Source: JAXHMM01 sp964528445
GTDB taxonomy: Bacteria; Bacteroidota; Rhodothermia; Balneolales; Balneolaceae
Length of the DNA stretch: 54,673 nt
NCBI GenBank assembly: GCA_964528445.1
Contig: CAZGSL010000013.1
Coordinates: 1-54,673, forward strand
Direction: 5' to 3'
Shown here piece after piece: positions 8,922-16,400 of the stretch; position 1 is the first letter of the stretch, and the number at the start of each line of letters is the position of its first letter. The notes under the pieces were generated by a model. It searched no databases, had not been told where the DNA came from, and was given only the letters and a program-made list of their open reading frames with translations. A program made the translations under genes and the position numbers.

Positions 8922-9386
8922 ATGTTGAACCACAGCATCATGATCGACTGGAAAGAGGTCAATCGATATGCGGGAGAAGGAAATCCGGAACCGCCCCGCC
9001 GGGTTGAGAAGTCCGATGAAGAGTGGAAAGAGGAGCTTGACGAGGAGACCTACCGCATTACGCGGAAGAAAGGAACCGAAGCTCCCTACTCCGGAGCGTA
9101 CTGCGAGTCCCACGAGCCCGGCCTCTACGCCTGCGCCTGCTGCGGCACCGAACTGTTCGAATCGGGCGAAAAATTTGAATCCCGATCCGGCTGGCCGAGT
9201 TTCACGGCCCCGGTCGACGATCGTGTTGTTCGTTATGAGGAGGATCGAAGTCACGGCATGCACCGCATCGAGGTGCTCTGCAACGTATGCGGCGCGCACC
9301 TGGGGCATGTGTTCCCGGACGGTCCCGATCCAACGGGACTGCGGTACTGCGTGAATTCGGCCTCCCTCCGGCTGGTCGAACCGTAA
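8922..9386 (+). CDS. msrB: Peptide-methionine (R)-S-oxide reductase
   Basis: A stand-alone MsrB. The structural zinc ligands are C71/C74 and C120/C123, RSGWPSF binds substrate, and RYCVNSASL carries the catalytic Cys143. It repairs oxidised methionine, taking electrons from thioredoxin. The conserved start of the family is MIDWKEVNRYAGEGNP, which begins at the ATG 8940. I give the ATG at 8922 because GGGGAGG lies 8 bp upstream, but 8940 is equally possible. It lies tail-to-tail with the sulfur-carrier fusion gene on the other strand. Confidence 0.94.
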   Translation: MLNHSIMIDWKEVNRYAGEGNPEPPRRVEKSDEEWKEELDEETYRITRKKGTEAPYSGAYCESHEPGLYACACCGTELFESGEKFESRSGWPSFTAPVDDRVVRYEEDRSHGMHRIEVLCNVCGAHLGHVFPDGPDPTGLRYCVNSASLRLVEP

Positions 9387-9408
9387 GGAGTCCGGCGGGG
9401 ACAGGCTC

Positions 9409-10869
9409 TCAGTACTGCGGCACGCTTGGGTCGATCTGCTCCGACCAGGCCAGGATCCCGCCTTCAAGGTTATAGAGGTTATCGAAATCGTACTCCTCCC
9501 TCAGCTGCCGCACCGCCCTGGCGCTGCGCTGTCCGCTCCGGCAGTGGATCACCACCTTCTTTTCGCGCGGAATCTCCCCGGCTCTCTCAAGAAGCTGGTC
9601 GAGGGGAATAAGCCTGCCGCCGATTTCGGCGATTTCCGTCTCATAGGGCTCTCTTACGTCGATCAGATCCACGTCCCGGCCGCTCTCGAGCCACGAATGG
9701 AGTTCCATGACCGTGACGGCGGGAACGCCGGACTCCTCCTCCGACTCCCCGTTGGAGGAGATCCCGCAGAACGCCTCGTAATCGATTAGCTCCGTAATCT
9801 CCGGATCCTCTCCGGTCAGGGGATTGTCCTCGTTCTTTTCAATGCGTACCGTACGGGTGCTGAAATCGAGGGCGTCGAACAGGAAGAGCCGGCCGGCAAG
9901 TGGATCGCCCACGCCGGCGGCCAGTTTGATGACCTCACCGGCCTGCATGCAGCCGATGATGCCGGGAAGCACGCCCAGCACGCCCGCCTCCGCGCAGCTC
10001 GGAACCACGCCCGGGGGAGGGGGCTCCGGGAAGAGGTCCCGGTAGTTGGGTCCCCTGTTGCCTTCCTCGTCCCTGTGGTTGAACACCGATATCTGTCCCT
10101 CGAACTGGAAAATGGAACCGTACACATTGGGTTTGTCCAGCATGACGCAGGCGTCGTTCACGAGGTAACGGGTGGGAAAATTGTCGGTGCCGTCGGCCAC
10201 CACGTCGTATTCTTCGAGGATATCGAGTGCGTTCTCGCTGGTAAGCCTGGTTTCGTGGACGCGAATGTCGATATGAGGGTTGAGCTTCTCCAGGCGTTCC
10301 CGGGCTACCTCGACTTTAGGACGCCCCACGTCGTCCGCCCCGAAGAGCACCTGCCGGTGCAGGTTGCTGGCCTCCACGCGGTCGAAGTCCACGATACCGA
10401 TGGTACCCACCCCGGCCGCCGCCAGGTACTGCAGCATCGGTGCTCCCAGACCGCCGGTCCCGACCGCCAGGACACGGGAAGCTTTCAGCTTTTTCTGGCC
10501 TTCCATGCCAATTTCGGGAATGGAAAAATGGCGCCTGTAGTGAGAAAGTTCCTCTTTGGTAAAATTCCTTTCGGATCGATTACTCCCCGCAGTAGCCCCT
10601 CCGCCGGCGATGGCGGGAACAATACTGATGACCGTCTCCTTGTCCAGCGACCGGGACCCGTTCCTGCCGGGATCCACTTCTTCGTCTCCTATGTATATCT
10701 TTATGTAAGAGCGCACGTTCCCCTCTTCGTCCAGCAGGTTCTCTTCCACTTCGGGATACTCGGATGCGAAATCCCGCAAGGCTTCGGAGAGTGTGGATTC
10801 GCCGGTGGTGAAGGTTCTCTTCTGGCCGGTGTATTTTCTCAGCGGCGTAGGTATTTTGATCGTTGCCAT
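9409..10869 (-). CDS. CysO-like sulfur carrier / MoeZ-like E1 / rhodanese fusion
   Basis: A 486-residue chain of three domains. Residues 1-90 are a ubiquitin-fold sulfur carrier ending VPAIAGG, very like the mycobacterial CysO end (LPAVAGG); the Gly-Gly is followed directly by more chain. Residues about 103-370 form a ThiF/MoeB/E1-like adenylating domain with GTGGLG (137-142), DNFPTR and the Cys292 of VPSCAEAGVLG. The stretch NYRDLFPEPPPPG and ITELIDYEAFCG match MoeZ, which lacks the zinc cysteines of MoeB. Residues about 384-486 are a rhodanese with the persulfide loop HCRSGQRS (C443). The protein should adenylate a carrier Gly-Gly end and convert it to thiocarboxylate for cysteine synthesis. 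It is third in a cysM-JAMM-fusion operon, 19 bp after the JAMM gene. The fusion and an internal Gly-Gly are the odd points. Confidence 0.93.
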   Translation of the reverse strand: MATIKIPTPLRKYTGQKRTFTTGESTLSEALRDFASEYPEVEENLLDEEGNVRSYIKIYIGDEEVDPGRNGSRSLDKETVISIVPAIAGGGATAGSNRSERNFTKEELSHYRRHFSIPEIGMEGQKKLKASRVLAVGTGGLGAPMLQYLAAAGVGTIGIVDFDRVEASNLHRQVLFGADDVGRPKVEVARERLEKLNPHIDIRVHETRLTSENALDILEEYDVVADGTDNFPTRYLVNDACVMLDKPNVYGSIFQFEGQISVFNHRDEEGNRGPNYRDLFPEPPPPGVVPSCAEAGVLGVLPGIIGCMQAGEVIKLAAGVGDPLAGRLFLFDALDFSTRTVRIEKNEDNPLTGEDPEITELIDYEAFCGISSNGESEEESGVPAVTVMELHSWLESGRDVDLIDVREPYETEIAEIGGRLIPLDQLLERAGEIPREKKVVIHCRSGQRSARAVRQLREEYDFDNLYNLEGGILAWSEQIDPSVPQY

Positions 10870-10888
10870 GACGTTGCAAGCTTTGAAT

Positions 10889-11335
10889 TTATTCGGTGAT
10901 TAAGGATTCCTTCACGTTGAGTGCCTCTTCTTCAAAATTCCTCTGTTCGTTCAGCCTCCAGGAGCGGCACTCCACCACCCCGCGTTCCCGGACCGACAGG
11001 ATCATGTAGGAGAACCACGGCATGGCCACGTCCCGGTCGTGTTCTGAGGGTTCGGCGGCGTGGTCGGGGTGGGAGTGATAGATGCCCAGCAAGTCCAGCC
11101 TGTTGCGGTCGGCGTATTCCTCCGCTTCCCTGTATTCCAGGGGGTCGATCCGGAATCGCCTGCCACGGTTTTGCTCGCTCGCGTTGCGGGCTGCCCGGGC
11201 GAGGATCACCCGGCGGGATTGCCCGGAGCTCCCATAAAGAAAGCCGCAGCACTCTTCGGGATAGGCGCTCTCCGCATGGCTCTTCATCCGGCTGACCGCT
11301 TCTCTGTCGATGCGTAATATCATGGTATTGGACAT
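10889..11335 (-). CDS. JAMM/MPN+ metalloprotease, Mec-like
   Basis: A 148-residue single-domain JAMM peptidase. The catalytic Glu lies in YPEECCGFLYG (25-35), and the zinc motif HSHPDHAAEPSEHD (87-100) fits HxHx7SxxD exactly. In mycobacteria, Mec of this family releases cysteine from the CysO-cysteine adduct. Here it lies between the synthase (8 bp away) and the carrier/E1 fusion (19 bp), so the same role is likely. I also infer that it could cut the fusion after its internal Gly-Gly, as JAMM enzymes do with ubiquitin-like precursors; this is not proven by the sequence. Confidence 0.9.
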   Translation of the reverse strand: MSNTMILRIDREAVSRMKSHAESAYPEECCGFLYGSSGQSRRVILARAARNASEQNRGRRFRIDPLEYREAEEYADRNRLDLLGIYHSHPDHAAEPSEHDRDVAMPWFSYMILSVRERGVVECRSWRLNEQRNFEEEALNVKESLITE

Positions 11336-11343
11336 GGCGTTTG

Positions 11344-12288
11344 CTAAAATAGCTGCTTCACTGTTTCACCGTACTTGCTGCCGTCGTCCGGGAAAACGGT
11401 AACTACAACCCCTTCCTCCAGCTCGTTCGCTACCCGCAGGGCACCGGCCAGGTTGGCACCCGAGGAGGGGCTGAGCAGCAGGCCTTCGGTTCTTGCGGCC
11501 TTTTTTACCATCGCGTGGGCTTCCTCGGTAGAGATCCTCTCCACCCGATCCGGGAGCGAGGGGTCGTAGATCCCGGGAATGCTGGCCGTTTCCAGGTGTT
11601 TCCAGCCCTCCAGCCCGTGCATGGCGAGCCCCGGCTGCAGTCCGACGAGCCGAATCCCCGGATTGTGCTCCCTCAGCCTTCGTCCCGTACCGGTGAACGT
11701 ACCCGTAGTTCCCAGTCCGGCGACGAAATGGGTCATGCGCCCCTCCGTCTGCTTCAGGATTTCGGGTCCGGTGGTGCGGTAGTGTGCCCGCCGGTTGGAT
11801 GGATTGTTGTACTGGTCGGCGTAAAAGTACCGGTCAGGGTTCTCCCTGTGCATTTGCCGGGCGATCTCACGCGCCTGTTCGGTTCCCCCGGTGCCGGGAG
11901 TGCGGCGCAGGTTAACCCCCAGGGCTTCCAGGATGCGGATGCGTTCGCCCGAAGCGTTCTCCGGTATGCAGAGGGTGACCGGGAACCCGAGAGCGGCCCC
12001 GATGTGGCCGTAGGCGATACCGGTATTGCCGCTGCTGGCGTCCAGCAAGTGCTTTCCCTCCTGAAGCTCCCCGCTTTCAAGAGCGTCCTTTACGATTTGC
12101 CAAGCGGGCCGGGCTTTGACGCTCCCTCCGAACTGCCGCCACTCCAGTTTGGCGAAAAGAGCAACCCGTTCGCCGGGATGTATGCGGTTCAGGGGATAGA
12201 GCGGGGTATCTCCAATAAGGGAACCGGGCCCCGTCTCCCCGCGGGGGGAGCGAAGAGGGGAGATTTTGGTTTGGTCGGATGAAGGCAT
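11344..12288 (-). CDS. cysM: Cysteine synthase, CysM type (probably carrier-dependent)
   Basis: A 314-residue PLP enzyme of the beta-substituted alanine family. The PLP lysine is K58 in GGSVKARPA, the phosphate-binding/substrate loop is SSGNTG (85-90), and GLGTTGTFTGTGRRLRE is the PLP phosphate-binding Gly loop. Its closest functional relatives by context are mycobacterial CysM enzymes that use O-phosphoserine and thiocarboxylated CysO. O-acetylserine or thiosulfate use cannot be excluded from sequence alone. It is the first gene of the operon, 8 bp before the JAMM gene, and is preceded on the same strand by a poly-cysteine leader ORF, suggesting regulation by cysteine supply. Confidence 0.9.
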   Translation of the reverse strand: MPSSDQTKISPLRSPRGETGPGSLIGDTPLYPLNRIHPGERVALFAKLEWRQFGGSVKARPAWQIVKDALESGELQEGKHLLDASSGNTGIAYGHIGAALGFPVTLCIPENASGERIRILEALGVNLRRTPGTGGTEQAREIARQMHRENPDRYFYADQYNNPSNRRAHYRTTGPEILKQTEGRMTHFVAGLGTTGTFTGTGRRLREHNPGIRLVGLQPGLAMHGLEGWKHLETASIPGIYDPSLPDRVERISTEEAHAMVKKAARTEGLLLSPSSGANLAGALRVANELEEGVVVTVFPDDGSKYGETVKQLF

Positions 12289-12350
12289 GGTGGAAGAAGC
12301 AGGTCGGGTGTTGTTTGGCGAGGGAGATGCCGGGCGGGAGTGCCGATCCT

Positions 12351-12454
12351 CCTGATCTCCGGGAAGAGGTCGTCCGCGGTGCGGAACCGCGGAGGGGGCC
12401 GGTCAGGTTAGCCGAGGCAACAGCAACAACAGCAGCAACAAGGAGGAAGACCGG
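12351..12454 (-). promoter_or_regulatory. Competing RNA stems between poly-Cys leader and cysM
   Basis: In the minus-strand RNA, GACCGG (12404-12399) can pair with CCGGTC (12454-12449), enclosing the Cys codons. The longer segment CCTGACCGG (12407-12399) can instead pair with CCGG (12362-12359) plus TCAGG (12355-12351), with a three-base bulge. The second form encloses a 7-bp hairpin CCGCGGT/ACCGCGG (12392-12386 with 12380-12374). The two folds exclude each other, as in attenuators. No T-run follows, so control by Rho or by translation is more likely than intrinsic termination. Confidence 0.5.
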
Positions 12455-12524
12455 GGAGAAGGGGTAGGGTATGGGATGGGATCGCTGCCAACGTGCTTTG
12501 TATTATACGAAAAGCCGTTTTCAT
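12408..12524 (-). CDS. Poly-cysteine leader peptide upstream of cysM operon
   Basis: A 38-codon ORF starting at the ATG 12524-12522 and ending with eight consecutive Cys codons (12440-12417), then Leu-Gly and TAA (12410-12408). The Cys codons mix TGT and TGC (TGT TGC TGC TGT TGT TGC TGT TGC), as expected if cysteine itself is selected. The peptide has no protein-family likeness. It ends 119 bp before the first gene of the cysteine operon on the same strand, so it probably acts as a cysteine sensor: ribosomes would stall on the Cys run when Cys-tRNA is scarce. A TATAAT box at 12507-12502 would place the transcript start inside this ORF, giving a shorter, nearly leaderless form from TTG 12491 (27 codons). 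Start choice is uncertain; the Cys run is certain. Confidence 0.7.
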   Translation of the reverse strand: MKTAFRIIQSTLAAIPSHTLPLLPGLPPCCCCCCCCLG

Positions 12525-12572
12525 AGGAATCCGGAAACGGTTCGATGTAAGCTTATTACGGTGTTCCCCGTG

Positions 12573-12629
12573 GGAGAGGTCAGCCTGCTTGCCTGACTGC
12601 AACAGTTAATCTAACGTAGTCACCTCTCC
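12573..12629. promoter_or_regulatory. Dyad/three-way-junction element between cysM leader and cysH
   Basis: An 8-bp perfect inverted repeat, GGAGAGGT (12573-12580) and ACCTCTCC (12622-12629), closes a 41-nt segment. That segment can hold two further small stems, TCAG/CTGA and GACT/AGTC, giving a compact three-way junction on either strand. It lies in the 500-bp space between two divergent cysteine-related units. It matches no riboswitch class I can recognise. It could be an RNA element or an operator. Confidence 0.35.
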
Positions 12630-12735
12630 ATTCGTTCAAAAGCGAGGGAGGCTGCGGCTGCAATTGATTTCAATTTCAGAAGTTTTTATAGTGAGGCCGT
12701 TTCGGGACGGGAGATTCATCCCCCCAATCCATGCG

Positions 12736-12762
12736 TTCCCGGAGATGGGTACATCCCGGGAA
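12736..12762 (+). promoter_or_regulatory. Hairpin in the cysH 5' untranslated region
   Basis: TTCCCGG plus GATG pairs with CATC plus CCGGGAA (11 bp, one bulged A, GGTA loop). It ends 28 bp before the ATG of the (P)APS reductase gene. No T-run follows, so it is not a terminator; a role in controlling cysH translation or mRNA stability is an inference. Confidence 0.4.
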
Positions 12763-12790
12763 TCAAACGTAACGCAAGAAAAAGATCGGT

Positions 12791-13531
12791 ATGACCTCCT
12801 GCAAAACTCCGACTGAAAGCAATAAGGGAAGTTCAAGCATCAACGGAAGGGGAGAGCTGGAGATGAAACTGGAGCAGATCGGGCCGGGCCGCATCCTGGC
12901 GTGGGGCTGGCGCACGTTCGGCCCAAAAATGGTTCTGGGAACGGGATTCGGCTCTTCCGGCATGGTGCTTATTCACCTGCTGGATAAACTGGACTACCGG
13001 GTCCCCGTCTTCTACCTGGACACCAGCCTGCTGTTTTCGGAGACGTACGAATTGAGAGACCGAGTGGAGGATCGCTTCGATATCCGCATCCGGAGGGTAA
13101 GCAGCGACTTGTCACTTGACGACCAGGCCGAAAAGTACGGGGATGAACTCTGGAAGAGCAATCCGGACCGGTGCTGCTACCTCAGGAAGGTGGTGCCCCT
13201 CCGAAACTACCTCTCGGACAAGGAAGCCTGGATTACGGGACTTCGCCGCGGACAGTCTGAAAACCGGCGGGATACGCCCTACCTGGAATGGAATGATGCC
13301 AATGGAGTTCTCAAGATCAACCCGCTGGCGGACTGGTCCGATGAGATGGTATGGGACTATATCAAGGCGCATGAACTTCCCTACAATCCGCTGCATGATG
13401 ATGGATATCCCAGCATAGGCTGCGTTCCCTGTACCCAGCCGGCGGGAGAGGGAGAGCAGAAGAGGGCCGGCCGCTGGAGGGGAACGGAGAAAACCGAATG
13501 CGGCATTCACGGGAACCGGATCAGTTCCTAG
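12791..13531 (+). CDS. cysH: Adenylylsulfate/PAPS reductase (Fe-S type)
   Basis: A 246-residue CysH. Residues CC128-129 (DRCCYLRKV) and C211/C214 (GCVPCT) form the [4Fe-4S] site that marks the APS-reducing, plant/Bacillus-like type. KTECGIH carries the catalytic Cys237, and LRRGQSENR is the substrate Arg loop. It reduces activated sulfate to sulfite with thioredoxin. It is divergent from the cysM operon, so sulfate reduction and cysteine formation share one intergenic region. The conserved domain begins near residue 33; an ATG at 12863 preceded by AGGGGAG is an alternative start. Its 3' end overlaps the convergent kinase gene by 11 bp. Sulfurylase and sulfite reductase genes are not in the window. 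Confidence 0.92.
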   Translation: MTSCKTPTESNKGSSSINGRGELEMKLEQIGPGRILAWGWRTFGPKMVLGTGFGSSGMVLIHLLDKLDYRVPVFYLDTSLLFSETYELRDRVEDRFDIRIRRVSSDLSLDDQAEKYGDELWKSNPDRCCYLRKVVPLRNYLSDKEAWITGLRRGQSENRRDTPYLEWNDANGVLKINPLADWSDEMVWDYIKAHELPYNPLHDDGYPSIGCVPCTQPAGEGEQKRAGRWRGTEKTECGIHGNRISS

Positions 13532-14765
13532 CTACCTCCACGGGCACAGTCAGCTCAAAACGACTGCCTTCGTCCACTTCACTCTCCACTTCTATCTCGG
13601 CATCCAGGACCTCCGTGAGTTGCATGACGATATGCAGTCCCAGGCCGTAACTGGCCTCGTTGTCGGTTCCCCGGCGTCCGTCGCCGTTTTTTCTCTCGAA
13701 CAGGGAATCAACCTCCTCCTCCGGGATGCCGATGCCGGTGTCGGTTACCGAGGTCCGCAGCAGTCCGCGGTTATCACCGCGCGGTTCGTATTCCATTTCA
13801 ATGGTGATCTCCCCGCCCCGGGGCGTAAATTTGATGGCGTTGGAGAGCAGGTTGGCGATGATACGGCTGAACTTCTGTTCGTCGAGGTTTACTTCCGGAA
13901 CGTTTTCCGAGGGATTTAAGCGAAGCTCCAGCTCTTTGTTGGCGGCCGAGTAGGTATAGAGCCTGAGCAGATTCCGGATGCACCGAACCGGATCGCAGGA
14001 AACGGGGTTCACCTCCATTTTCCGGTAGTGGACAATCCGGGTGTCCAGCAGCTCGGTGGCGATCTGAAGCAGACGTTCTCCGCTCTTTTTGATCACCTCT
14101 ACCAGCTCTTTCCGCTCTTCGCGGGACTCCTCCTCCTGGTCGAGCAGAAAATCGGCCGCCCCGATAATCCCCATCAGGGGATTTCTCATGTCGTGGCTGA
14201 CAATGTTCATCAACTCTTTTTTCTGGCTGTTGAGCGCCTCAAGTTCCCGCTGGCGCTTTCGCATCTCAATGCGGGCCGTCACCTCTTCCGCCAGCGTCTT
14301 CAGGTCCTCTTTCTGCTCGCTGCTCAGGGTATGCTCTTCCCGGTCGACGACACAGAGGGCACCGATTTTGAACCCGTTCGAGGTGGTAAGAGGGGCGGCG
14401 GCGTAGAACCGGTAATAAGGTTCGTCGGTGACGTAGGATGCGTTCTTAAAGCGGGGATCTTCCCTCAGGTCAGGGATTTCCAGTACACCATCCTGCAGGA
14501 TGGTGTACTGGCAGACGGAATTTTCACGAGGGGAATCCCCGGTGTCGGCCCCGTGCGCGGACTTGGTCCACTCCCGGCGGGCGTCAAGCAGGTTGATCAT
14601 GGAGATCTGGCTCCCGCAGATGCGGGACGCGATGCGCGTGAGTCCGTCAAACTCCTCTTCCGGCGGTGTGTCGAGTATATCCAGCCCGTACAGTTCACGG
14701 ATACGCTCTTCCTCATCCTGTGGAGTCGGGGCCTCTTTCACCTCGCCCCTATCGGAATCTCCCAT
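13521..14765 (-). CDS. GAF-domain sensor histidine kinase
   Basis: About 414 residues without membrane segments, so cytoplasmic. Residues about 25-170 form a GAF domain (LDTPPEEEFDGLTRIASRICGSQISMINLLD is the common start, followed by CQYTILQDGVLEIPDLREDPRF). The HisKA box is IVSHDMRNPLMGIIG, and the ATPase domain shows NLLSNAIKFTP (N box), DTGIGIP (G1) and YGLGLHIV (G2). It should autophosphorylate on the H-box His in response to a small-molecule or redox cue sensed by GAF. It is divergent from a single-domain response regulator, its likely partner. The ATG at 14765 is used; a TTG two codons earlier is possible. Confidence 0.92.
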   Translation of the reverse strand: MGDSDRGEVKEAPTPQDEEERIRELYGLDILDTPPEEEFDGLTRIASRICGSQISMINLLDARREWTKSAHGADTGDSPRENSVCQYTILQDGVLEIPDLREDPRFKNASYVTDEPYYRFYAAAPLTTSNGFKIGALCVVDREEHTLSSEQKEDLKTLAEEVTARIEMRKRQRELEALNSQKKELMNIVSHDMRNPLMGIIGAADFLLDQEEESREERKELVEVIKKSGERLLQIATELLDTRIVHYRKMEVNPVSCDPVRCIRNLLRLYTYSAANKELELRLNPSENVPEVNLDEQKFSRIIANLLSNAIKFTPRGGEITIEMEYEPRGDNRGLLRTSVTDTGIGIPEEEVDSLFERKNGDGRRGTDNEASYGLGLHIVMQLTEVLDAEIEVESEVDEGSRFELTVPVEVARN

Positions 14766-14829
14766 GTGCAAGAAAGTTGGTGATGCATTGTGTCAAGGCC
14801 GCTGATCCCCATTATAAACCTGACATCCC

Positions 14830-14940
14830 TGGCAAATGGCCCTTTGCAAATATAATATATAATATAGCATCTACTAAACTGCAATATTAGACCACAGTTT
14901 ATATATTACATAAAAAGTCTGCGGATGCAGTCAGTCGCTT
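14830..14940. promoter_or_regulatory. AT-rich divergent promoter region
   Basis: The space between the divergent kinase and response-regulator genes contains a markedly AT-rich block (about 14847-14870, with overlapping TATAAT-like words) and an AAACTG/CAGTTT inverted repeat (about 14876-14903). It contrasts with the GC-rich surroundings and probably holds promoters for both directions. Exact start sites cannot be read. Confidence 0.4.
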
Positions 14941-15315
14941 ATGGCAGATGACCAAGCTTTGATATTGCTGGTGGAGGATAACCCGAGTATCTACAAGCTG
15001 GTGGTCTACAAGCTGGAGAGCAGCGGTTACCGGGTGGAGCACCGGGATAACGGGCCGGACGGCCTGCAGGCTGTTCGGGATCTGAAGCCCGACCTGGTGA
15101 TTCTCGATGTGATGCTGCCCGGGAAAAACGGTTTTGAATTGCTCAAGGAGGTGAGGGAAGACGAAGAGGTGGCAGACACCAACGTGATCATGCTTACGAC
15201 CAAGAGCCGGGAGGAGGACCTGGAGCTGGGTTTTGAACTGGAGGTGCAGGATTACATGGACAAACCCTTCAAGCCCGCCGAACTTCTCATGCGCGTCCAA
15301 AAAGTCCTGGGTTGA
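14941..15315 (+). CDS. Single-domain response regulator
   Basis: A 124-residue CheY-like receiver. The acidic pair is E12/D13 in LLVEDN, the phosphorylated residue is D56 in LVILDVMLPGKNGFELL, the switch Thr are T86/T87 (MLTTK) and K108 lies in DYMDKPFKP. No output domain is attached, so it must act through protein contacts. It is divergent from a histidine kinase and leads an operon with a HEAT-like membrane protein and a glycosyltransferase, suggesting control of polysaccharide synthesis. Its stop overlaps a possible TTG start of the next gene. Confidence 0.94.
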   Translation: MADDQALILLVEDNPSIYKLVVYKLESSGYRVEHRDNGPDGLQAVRDLKPDLVILDVMLPGKNGFELLKEVREDEEVADTNVIMLTTKSREEDLELGFELEVQDYMDKPFKPAELLMRVQKVLG

Positions 15316-15329
15316 TTGAATGGGGTTAT

Positions 15330-16400
15330 ATGGTCCGGTTGCTTTTTCAGGGTGCGGCGAATCCCGGACTTCCGATCCATCTCCTGTGGATTTCCATCGC
15401 ATTCCTGGGGGTCCTGACCCTCCTGCTGTTTGTTATATCCCTGTACGCGCGGGAGAGGCACCGCCGGTTCGACCGCGAGCTCCGGGAGCGCAGGGATTTT
15501 TTCTTTCCGGTGGTAATGGAGTTCCTGGAAGGCCGGCGTTCCCGGGAAAGTTTCAACGCCTTCTTTTCAGGGAAAGTAGTGGATTTCATTGCCTTTGAGG
15601 AGGTGGTGACCGAACTGATCGAGCAGATCGAGGGAGAGGAGGTGGATAAGTTGCAGTATCTTTTGGAGATACCCGTCATCGCCGAATACCACCTGGAACA
15701 GCTGCGTTCCAGCAGCGAATACGAACGCATTAAGGCCTGCAACTACATTACGTACGCAAAGCTGATTACCCGGGAGGTAACCCGCCAGGTGGAGGCCAAC
15801 CTGGAGTCGGACAACCGGATCCTGGTTTTTGCCGCCGCCTCTGCCCTTATGTCCAGCAGGGACCTGGATGTTCGACAGCGCGCCCTCCGCACTGTCGCCG
15901 AGCGGGGCGGTTTTTCAGGTATGGCGGTATTGGAGATGTTATTCAAATTTCATAAACCGGAAAGGACCCGGCTGGAGGAAGAGGCGGAGAAGCTGAAAGA
16001 GGTGCTGAGGTCCGCCGAAACGGAACCAAGGAGTCTCTCGTACCTGGTCCGGGGCGTGGCGGAGATCGGGTACACTCCCCTGGCCGGTTTTCTCGAGGAG
16101 AAGCTGGAAGATCCCCGCCGGCGCTGGCAGCATCCCCTGGTGCTCGCCGCCCTGATCAAGGCGCTGGGAGATCTCTACCACGGAGCTTCCTCACCCGGCA
16201 TCCGAGGCAACATCTACCATACCTCTTCCCAGGTACGTCTGGCCTGTGTGGAAGCTTTGGGCAATATGCCGGAGGAGGAAAATCTGAAAGCACTGTACAA
16301 TCTTCTGTATGACCCGGAACCCAAAATCCGCTACCGGGCGGTGGAGCGACTATTAGAGGCCGGAGCCGGGGGAGGGGAACTCCTGAACGAAGCCCGGTCA
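15330..16400 (+). CDS. Membrane-anchored HEAT-repeat-like protein (3' end in gap)
   Basis: The N-terminus has one membrane helix (HLLWISIAFLGVLTLLLFVISLY, about residues 17-39) followed by a long cytoplasmic, alpha-helical region. Repeats such as ILVFAAASALMSSRDLDVRQRALRTVAE and VRLACVEALGNMPEEENLKALYNLLYDPEPKIRYRAVERLLEAG are HEAT/PBS-lyase-like. The coding sequence runs into the 100-N gap and its end is unknown. It sits between a response regulator (15-bp gap or overlap) and a glycosyltransferase; such adaptor proteins could pass the signal from regulator to synthase. Starts at ATG 15330 or TTG 15312. Confidence 0.75.

Noticed and set aside
12348..12353. AGGAGG on the minus strand before cysM, as a ribosome site
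   Set aside because: No start codon lies within a useful distance; the cysM ATG is about 60 bp away.
12279..12467. Plus-strand frame containing an Ala/Thr-rich stretch
   Set aside because: It is the reverse reading of the poly-Cys codons; codon pattern and position relative to cysM favour the minus strand.
12540..12790. SAM or other known riboswitch before cysH
   Set aside because: Stems are present but none of the conserved core sequences of known sulfur-related riboswitches could be found.
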